DNA of 6,518 nucleotides from Flavobacteriaceae bacterium (GTDB taxonomy: Bacteria > Bacteroidota > Bacteroidia > Flavobacteriales > Flavobacteriaceae), in NCBI GenBank assembly GCA_030633225.1, contig DAOVTF010000123.1, positions 1 through 6,518 on the forward strand. The letters run 5' to 3'. The position numbers were made by a program, and so were the translations under genes. Numbering within the stretch: position 1 is the first letter of the stretch; every line of letters begins with the position of its first letter. The notes beneath the pieces were generated by a model that saw only the letters and a program-made list of their open reading frames with translations, made no database searches and was not told the origin of the DNA. Below are positions 1 through 5,090 of this stretch, one piece after another.

Positions 1-1
1 A

Positions 2-172
2 ATTGCATGGAATAAAACAGCTGAACTCGCTGAAATGTTTTTAGAAAAAGGAAAAGAAGTTGCCATTGAAGGGAAACTGACTACAAGATCTTGGGATGAT
101 GAAAATGGAAACAAGAAATATATTACAGAGGTAGTTTGTAATGAGATCCTATTTTTAGGAAATAAGAGTTAG
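2..172 (+). CDS. ssb: Single-stranded DNA-binding protein (SSB), C-terminal part, 5' end outside window
   Basis: This is the last 56 codons of an SSB, which binds single-stranded DNA through an OB fold during replication, repair and recombination. The visible protein carries the second half of the OB fold: IAWNKTAELAEMFLEKGKEV matches the family pattern of an aromatic strand followed by 'AE...LxKGxxV'. It is followed by EGKLTTRSWDDENGNKKY and then TEVVCNEILFLG, the last strand. The gene is open at the left edge, so its start and N-terminal oligomerisation region are not visible. The protein ends at GNKS directly after the OB fold. It therefore lacks the glycine/proline-rich linker and the acidic tail (DDDIPF-like) that recruits partner proteins in standard SSBs. 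Short SSB paralogues of about 110 residues without a tail are known in Bacteroidota, and this looks like one of them. The family call is firm; the paralogue call is an inference. A strong hairpin follows ten bases after the stop. Confidence 0.88.
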   Translation: MAWNKTAELAEMFLEKGKEVAIEGKLTTRSWDDENGNKKYITEVVCNEILFLGNKS

Positions 173-181
173 GTTAATAAT

Positions 182-210
182 TCAGGGTTTCACTCAAAGT
201 GAAACCCTGA
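182..210 (+). terminator. Hairpin after ssb, probable transcription terminator
   Basis: The arms TCAGGGTTTCACT (182-194) and AGTGAAACCCTGA (198-210) are perfectly complementary over 13 bp, with a three-base CAA loop. The hairpin starts nine bases after the ssb stop codon and lies before the ORF6N gene, a natural place for a terminator. The run that follows (TAAATTGCTTTCTATTT) is T-rich but not a clean U-tract, so termination may be imperfect, or the hairpin may stabilise the 3' end of the ssb mRNA. Confidence 0.65.
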
Positions 211-260
211 TAAATTGCTTTCTATTTATCAAATAATAGACCCAATATTTTTAAAACTTA

Positions 261-788
261 ATGGTCATGAGCCAAGAAATCACAATACCAAATGAGCTAA
301 TTGTCAATCAGATCTTTATGTTGATAGGTCAAAAAGTAATTCTTGACAAGGATTTGGCATCACTTTTTGGTGTTGAAACAAAAAGCCTCAAAGAGCAAGT
401 TAGAAAAAATATAAATCGTTTTCCAAAATCAATTTTGTTTGAACTTACACCAGATGAGAATACTGTTTTAAGGTCGCATATTGCGACCTTAAAAAGAGGA
501 GAACATTCAAAGTATCCTCCATTTGCTTTTACTGAACATGGTATACTCATGTTATCAAGTGTTTTGAACAGTGATAGAGCTGTTAAAATGAGTATTCACA
601 TTATTGAAATTTTTGTTCAGTTATGTAAACTGACAAATAACTATGATGATGTTTTAAGTAAAATACAGCAAACAAAAACCAAATATCAAGATCAATTTGG
701 AGAGATTTATGAAATACTACCAAGATTAATAGAAAAACCAAAAGAAGAACCAAGAAAAAAAATGATTTTAAGAAGTAAAATTCAATAA
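261..788 (+). CDS. ORF6N domain-containing protein
   Basis: This 175-residue protein has an N-terminal ORF6N domain (about residues 13-105), a DNA-binding-type module related to KilA-N/BRO proteins and first known from phages and large DNA viruses. Diagnostic blocks are GQKVILDKDLASLFGVETK (23-41), VRKNINRFPKSILFELT (47-63), KYPPFAFTEHGILMLSSVL (84-102) and NSDRAVKMSIHIIEIFVQL (103-121). A helical, probably coiled-coil tail follows (about 125-155), then a basic end, PRKKMILRSKIQ. Its role in the cell is unknown. Relatives are scattered through Bacteroidota genomes, often singly, and a regulatory or phage-derived role is only an inference. ATG codons at 261 and 267 are both possible starts; neither has a Shine-Dalgarno site, and 267 would give MSQEITIPNE. 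The stop lies eight bases before the yjbQ ATG, so the two genes are probably co-transcribed. The coding sequence contains a perfect 13-bp inverted repeat at 466-494. Confidence 0.9.
   Translation: MVMSQEITIPNELIVNQIFMLIGQKVILDKDLASLFGVETKSLKEQVRKNINRFPKSILFELTPDENTVLRSHIATLKRGEHSKYPPFAFTEHGILMLSSVLNSDRAVKMSIHIIEIFVQLCKLTNNYDDVLSKIQQTKTKYQDQFGEIYEILPRLIEKPKEEPRKKMILRSKIQ
466..494. repeat. Perfect 13-bp inverted repeat inside the ORF6N gene
   Basis: TTTTAAGGTCGCA (466-478) and TGCGACCTTAAAA (482-494) are exact reverse complements separated by TAT. The repeat lies within codons for V-L-R-S-H-I-A-T-L-K, a part of the ORF6N domain that varies between relatives. It could form an mRNA hairpin or act as a palindromic protein site. 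No U-tract follows on either strand (both sides continue with A), so it is not a standard terminator. The repeat is seen directly; any function is unproven. Confidence 0.6.
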
Positions 789-796
789 CTTTGAAG

Positions 797-1219
797 ATGA
801 ATTTCTATCAATCACAATTGAAACTAAAACCCTATTCTAGAGGTTTTCATTTGATAACAGATTTTGTTATAAAAAGTATTCCGGAAATTAAAGAGATTAA
901 AATTGGTATACTACAGATTTTTATAAAACACACCTCGGCAAGTTTAACCATAAATGAAAATGCTGATCCCACAGTTAGAACTGATTTTGAGAATCATCTT
1001 AATAAAATGGTTCCGGAAAACGAACCATATTACACCCATAACTACGAAGGGTCAGATGATATGCCAGCACATATAAAAACTTCATTAATGGGGTCTAATG
1101 TTCAAATTCCAATAACGAAAGGAGAATTAAATCTTGGAATTTGGCAAGGAATTTATCTTTGCGAACATAGAAATTATGGAGGTTCTCGATCTTTGGTTAT
1201 TACGGCTTTTGGGAAATAA
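797..1219 (+). CDS. yjbQ: YjbQ/UPF0047 family protein (secondary thiamine-phosphate synthase enzyme)
   Basis: This 140-residue protein matches the YjbQ/UPF0047 family along its whole length, which is the usual size. Conserved blocks are YSRGFHLITD (13-22), HTSASLTINENADPTVRTD (45-63), EGSDDMPAHIK (84-94) and GIWQGIYLCEHRNYGGSR (114-131). The invariant histidines H45, H92 and H124 probably bind a metal, as in solved family members. The E. coli homologue has been reported to give weak thiamine-phosphate synthase activity, which is the source of the common product name; the physiological reaction is still unclear. The protein has no signal peptide and should be cytoplasmic. I chose the ATG at 797 because it yields MNFYQSQLKL, which aligns with the E. 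coli start MWYQKTLTL. An in-frame TTG at 791 would add two residues and is less likely. It follows the ORF6N gene by eight bases and probably shares its transcript. No thiamine genes are visible nearby. Confidence 0.93.
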   Translation: MNFYQSQLKLKPYSRGFHLITDFVIKSIPEIKEIKIGILQIFIKHTSASLTINENADPTVRTDFENHLNKMVPENEPYYTHNYEGSDDMPAHIKTSLMGSNVQIPITKGELNLGIWQGIYLCEHRNYGGSRSLVITAFGK

Positions 1220-1236
1220 AATTTAACCAAAAGATT

Positions 1237-1704
1237 TTAAAGAGCAGTTAACTTTGCATCAACTATCGCTTTTCCTTTTTTTACTTTTAAATGATGCTTT
1301 GATATTTGATTATTGACTTGCTTTAAGAGTTTATCAAATACTTTTTGATCTTTTAATTCTTTTTTAAATCTACTTAAAGTACTGTGTCCTGGAACATTAC
1401 CTTCAATGGTTAGATCGCAAAACTTCATTGCAGACAAACTATCGTTTACCATGGACTCTGTTTGAATATCAGACAAATTGTACCATTCTGAAATTAAATT
1501 CATCTTAAATAATAATAGTGGAGAATATGCTTTAGCACCTTTTTCTGTCAAACCTTTGGTATAAACTTTCTTTAAATCTTTATTAATACTGTTCCAATCG
1601 ATCAAAGATTTAACTTCATTAAAAAAGTTATTTTTCAGACTGTGTTTTTCAACATACTCCGTTACAAAACTTCGTTGCGGATTTATATTTTTATAAGATT
1701 TCAT
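1237..1704 (-). pseudogene. IS5-type transposase, N-terminal remnant
   Basis: The reading frame encodes 155 residues from the start of an IS5-type (DUF772/InsH N-terminal) transposase. It has the opening MKSYKNINPQRSF, the core AYSPLLLFKMNLISEWYNLSDIQ (59-81), the block MVNDSLSAMKFCDL (85-98), VPGHSTLSRFKKEL (104-117) and KKGKAIVDAKLTAL at the end. D149 in IVDA should be the first aspartate of the DDE triad. Intact relatives continue for roughly another 150 or more residues with the other two catalytic residues and a DNase/RNase H-like core, all missing here. The frame stops six residues after D149 and the sequence runs straight into the end of yjbQ on the other strand. The usual PDHST is PGHST, and the residue after 'DA' is lysine where Ser/Thr is usual; both suggest decay. 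I see no convincing terminal inverted repeats or target duplication. It is very probably inactive; a retained DNA-binding fragment is a remote alternative. Confidence 0.85.
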
Positions 1705-1811
1705 AGCTCTAAGTTACAATATATTAAACTTTTAAACAAGAAATCAGAATCTTTAATATGTATATAAATATGTCTTAAAGGGAATGAGTTTAAGCTATTA
1801 TAATAAATACA

Positions 1812-1854
1812 TTGTTTTTTATATTAAAGGAATATTTTATAATTATTACATTTA
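1812..1854 (+). promoter_or_regulatory. Possible promoter region of the BNR-protein gene (weak)
   Basis: The 177-bp gap between the transposase relic and the BNR gene is almost entirely A/T. Within it TTG (1812-1814), TATAAT (1838-1843) and TACATTTA (1847-1854) resemble promoter elements. The last is close to the Bacteroidota -7 box TAnnTTTG, but the final G is missing and the distance to the TTG is too long for the usual arrangement. In DNA this A/T-rich such matches arise easily, so this marks only the most likely zone. No Shine-Dalgarno site precedes the ATG at 1882. Confidence 0.2.
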
Positions 1855-1881
1855 CAGTAAACAAAATAAATACTTACCGTT

Positions 1882-4800
1882 ATGAATAAAGTTAACATTA
1901 GAATTGGTCTTTTCCTTATTCTACTTTTTATAATTACACCTAATTCGTATTCTCAAAAGAAAAAGAAAAGTAAATCAAAAAATAATGAAGTGATTTTTAA
2001 TGAAGAGCTTTATAATGGTTTGAAATATAGGTTAATTGGGCCTTTTAGAGGTGGTCGTTCTGCTGCCGTTACTGGAGTGCCTGGAGAACCTAATCTATTT
2101 TATTTCGGCTCAACCGGAGGAGGAATTTGGAAAACTATTGATGGCGGAAGAACTTGGAAAAACATTTCGGATGGGTTTTTTGGTGGTAGTATTGGTGCAA
2201 TTGCTATTTCTAAAAGTGATAAAAATGTAATTTATGTGGGAGGTGGAGAAAAAACTGTACGTGGGAATGTTTCTTCCGGATATGGGGTTTGGAAAAGTGA
2301 AGATGCGGGTAAAACATGGAAAACTGTAGGATTAGATAAATCTAGACATGTTTCAAGAATTGCAATTCATCCAACAAATCATAATATTGTTTATGCAGCT
2401 GTTTTAGGAAATATTTATAAACCAACTGGTGATAGAGGAATTTATAAAACTATTGATGGGGGAAAAACCTGGAAAATAATACTATTTGCAAATGAACATT
2501 CCGGAGCTGTTGACCTTATTCTTGATCCAAATAATCCAAGAATATTATTTGCATCAACATGGAGAATTCAAAGAACACCATATAGTTTGAGTAGCGGAGG
2601 TAAAGGTTCTGCACTTTGGAAAAGTACAGATAGTGGAGAAACCTGGAAAGAAGTTTCAGAAAATGAAGGGTTCCCTAAAGATACTTTGGGAATTATTGGT
2701 GTAACCGTTTCTCCAAAAAATTCTCAAAGGGTTTGGGCTATGGTTGAAAATAAGAAAAAAGGAGGTTTGTATAGAAGTGATGATGGAGGAGAGAAATGGA
2801 AAAGAATTAATGAAGAAAGAAAACTAAGACAAAGAGCATGGTATTATACTAGACTATATGCAGATACTGAAGATGAAAACACGGTTTATGTATTAAACGT
2901 TAGATATCATAAATCTACCAATGGAGGAAAGGCTTTTACAACACATAATGCACCTCATGGTGATCATCATGATTTATGGATCTCACCAAAAAATTCAAAA
3001 CACATGATCATTGGTGATGATGGAGGAGCACAAATTACTTATGATGGCGGAGAAACCTGGACAACATATCACAATCAACCAACATCCCAATTTTATAGAG
3101 TTACAACTGATAATGATTTTCCTTTTAGAATCTATGCAGCACAACAAGATAATTCAGCCATAAGAATTAAACATAGAAGTGATGGTGGAAATATTAGTGA
3201 TAATGATTGGGAATCTACCGCAGGAGGAGAATCTGCTCACATTACGGTTGACCCAAATAACAATGATATTGTTTACGGAGGAAGTTATGGAGGATTTTTA
3301 ACAAGATATAATCACAAAACAGGAACGGTTAGAGCTATAAATGTATGGCCAGATAACCCAATGGGGCATGGAGCAGAAGGAATGAAATATCGTTTTCAGT
3401 GGAATTTTCCAATGATTTTTAGTAAGCATAATCCAAAAAAATTATATGCATTTTCTAACCATGTTCATGTAACTGAGAATGAAGGTCAGAGTTGGAAATT
3501 ATTAAGTGATGATCTTACAAGAAACGATTCTATAAAATTAATTTCTAGCGGAGGTCCGATTACACAAGATAATACTGGAGTGGAATATTATTGTACCATT
3601 TTTGCTGCAAATGAAAGTCCGTTAAAAGAAGGATTACTATGGGTAGGTAGTGATGATGGATTAGTTCATATCACTAAAAATGGAGGTAATACTTGGGAAA
3701 ATATAACTCCAAAAGATTTGCCGGAATGGAGTATGATTAACAGTATAGAACCTTCTCTCTTTGATGAAGGAACATGTTATATTGCTGCAACAAGATATAA
3801 ATTAGGTGATTTTGAACCGTATTTATATAAAACTTCAGACTTTGGTAAAACGTGGAAAAGAATTACAAATGGAATTGATAAGGAACATTTTACAAGAGTT
3901 GTAAGAGAAGATCCGAAACGTAAAGGATTATTGTATGCAGGAACTGAAACAGGAATGTATGTTTCATTTAATGATGGTGTTAATTGGCAAAGTTTTCAAT
4001 TGAATCTACCTATTGTTCCGGTTACCGATCTTACCATAAAAGAAGATAATTTAATCGTCGCAACACAAGGTAGAAGTTTATGGATAATCGATGATTTGAC
4101 GCTTTTACATCAATTAAATGAAGGAATTAAGTCTAAGAATAATATTCTTTTTACACCTAAAGACTCATACAGAACAAAAGGTAGAGGTGGTAAAAAATCT
4201 AAAAAATCAGGTACTAATTTAGAAAATGGTGTAATTTCTTATTTCAATATTAATGAATATGATAAGGAAAAGGATAGTATTACCCTTTCATTTCTAACTC
4301 AAAAAGGAGATACACTTGCTAGTTTTAATAATAAAGCCAAGAAAAAGGATAAAAAGCTTAAAGTAGAAAAAGGAGCTAATAAATTTGTTTGGAATTCTCG
4401 TACAGAAGGCGCAGAAAAATTAGAAGGTATGATCTTATGGTGGGCGAGCTTGAATGGTGCAAAAGTGGTACCTGGAAGCTATCAAGTTAGTCTAAATGTT
4501 AATGATGAAATTCAGACCAAATCGTTTAAAATTTTAGCAGATCCAAGAGCCGAAGTAAGCATCACAGATATGCAAAATCAGTATGATTTTGTTTATGATG
4601 TAAACAAAACTATTGATAGTGCTCATCAGTCCATAAAAAAAACAAAAAAAATAAATAAACAATTAGATGCGTTTATAAAACAATATAAGAATGATGAAAA
4701 TGTAAAAGACTTGGTTATAAAAGCAGAAGAATTAAAAAAATCATTTTCAGAAATAGAAAAAACGTTATATCAAACACAAAATAAAAGCGGTCAAGACCCA

Positions 4801-5022
4801 TTGAATTTTCCGATAAGATTAACCAATAAATTGGGTCATCTAAATAGTTTGGTTACTATGGATGATTATCCTCCAACAGATCAAGATGTAGCTGTTAAAA
4901 ATGAATTAACAAATGAGATCAATATTCAATTAAAAGAGTTTGATAATTTAATTTCAAAAGAAATTAAAGAGTTTAATGATGCTTTTAATAATTTAAAACT
5001 TGATTATTTATTTACAGAGTAA
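1882..5022 (+). CDS. Exported BNR/Asp-box repeat protein (sortilin/Vps10- and GH74-like beta-propeller)
   Basis: This 1046-residue protein starts with a signal peptide: a hydrophobic stretch at residues 7-20 and a likely cleavage after SYS (24), leaving Q25 and a lysine-rich segment. Eleven Asp-box-like motifs of the form S/T-x-D/N-x-G-x-T-W lie at 85-92, 139-146, 190-197, 248-255, 299-306, 345-352, 386-393, 531-538, 598-605, 651-658 and 695-702. They alternate with strand-turn motifs such as DPNNPRILFAS (215-225) and DPNNNDIVYGG (457-467). This indicates one or two beta-propellers, as in sortilin Vps10 domains and GH74 xyloglucanases. HGDHHDLW (359-366) followed by GDDGG (378-382) is a distinctive block of the bacterial family. 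Residues about 800-885 look like an Ig/FlgD-type domain (GANKFVWNSR, VPGSYQVSL, ADPR), and 890-1040 are helical. There is no lipobox and no recognisable type IX secretion C-terminal domain, so a periplasmic location is likely. Databases often call relatives 'glycosyl hydrolase', but no catalytic residues can be assigned and the substrate is unknown. It appears to be transcribed alone. Confidence 0.9.
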   Translation: MNKVNIRIGLFLILLFIITPNSYSQKKKKSKSKNNEVIFNEELYNGLKYRLIGPFRGGRSAAVTGVPGEPNLFYFGSTGGGIWKTIDGGRTWKNISDGFFGGSIGAIAISKSDKNVIYVGGGEKTVRGNVSSGYGVWKSEDAGKTWKTVGLDKSRHVSRIAIHPTNHNIVYAAVLGNIYKPTGDRGIYKTIDGGKTWKIILFANEHSGAVDLILDPNNPRILFASTWRIQRTPYSLSSGGKGSALWKSTDSGETWKEVSENEGFPKDTLGIIGVTVSPKNSQRVWAMVENKKKGGLYRSDDGGEKWKRINEERKLRQRAWYYTRLYADTEDENTVYVLNVRYHKSTNGGKAFTTHNAPHGDHHDLWISPKNSKHMIIGDDGGAQITYDGGETWTTYHNQPTSQFYRVTTDNDFPFRIYAAQQDNSAIRIKHRSDGGNISDNDWESTAGGESAHITVDPNNNDIVYGGSYGGFLTRYNHKTGTVRAINVWPDNPMGHGAEGMKYRFQWNFPMIFSKHNPKKLYAFSNHVHVTENEGQSWKLLSDDLTRNDSIKLISSGGPITQDNTGVEYYCTIFAANESPLKEGLLWVGSDDGLVHITKNGGNTWENITPKDLPEWSMINSIEPSLFDEGTCYIAATRYKLGDFEPYLYKTSDFGKTWKRITNGIDKEHFTRVVREDPKRKGLLYAGTETGMYVSFNDGVNWQSFQLNLPIVPVTDLTIKEDNLIVATQGRSLWIIDDLTLLHQLNEGIKSKNNILFTPKDSYRTKGRGGKKSKKSGTNLENGVISYFNINEYDKEKDSITLSFLTQKGDTLASFNNKAKKKDKKLKVEKGANKFVWNSRTEGAEKLEGMILWWASLNGAKVVPGSYQVSLNVNDEIQTKSFKILADPRAEVSITDMQNQYDFVYDVNKTIDSAHQSIKKTKKINKQLDAFIKQYKNDENVKDLVIKAEELKKSFSEIEKTLYQTQNKSGQDPLNFPIRLTNKLGHLNSLVTMDDYPPTDQDVAVKNELTNEINIQLKEFDNLISKEIKEFNDAFNNLKLDYLFTE

Positions 5023-5051
5023 ATGTGTTTTAACCATTTAAAATTTTAGAG

Positions 5052-5066
5052 AAGAATCTTATTCTT
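5052..5066. terminator. Weak hairpin in the convergent gap (possible bidirectional terminator)
   Basis: The 68-bp gap between the BNR gene and tex contains AAGAAT (5052-5057) and ATTCTT (5061-5066), a perfect 6-bp stem with a CTT loop. Its position between converging genes suits a shared terminator. The stem is short and A/T-rich and has no solid T-tract on either side, so the case rests mostly on location. Confidence 0.25.
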
Positions 5067-5090
5067 TCAACAACAAACAAGCTCTAATAT

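Noticed and set aside
329..550. 73-codon open frame on the minus strand inside the ORF6N gene
   Set aside because: It lies wholly opposite a well-supported family member and shows no recognisable motif; it is a shadow frame.
720..788. Possible frameshift in the A-run near the end of the ORF6N gene
   Set aside because: The C-terminal PRKKMILRSK still lines up with the usual basic ending of relatives in the same frame, and the other frames stop within a few codons.
791..796. TTG at 791 as the yjbQ start
   Set aside because: The ATG at 797 gives an N-terminus that aligns with known YjbQ proteins, and there is no ribosome-binding signal favouring the TTG.
1235..1715. Possible terminal inverted repeats of the insertion sequence (TTAAAGAGC near 1237-1245 against TTAGAGC on the minus strand near 1706-1712)
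   Set aside because: The match is only about 7 of 9 bases, lies directly against the transposase start codon, and the other end has been deleted; it looks like chance.
1755..1785. Interrupted inverted repeat CTTTAA...TTAAAG upstream of the BNR gene
   Set aside because: Only six A/T-rich base pairs match; this is expected by chance in such A/T-rich DNA.
2036..2230. 64-codon plus-strand frame inside the BNR-protein gene
   Set aside because: It is an out-of-frame reading of Gly/Trp-rich repeat codons, with no support of its own.
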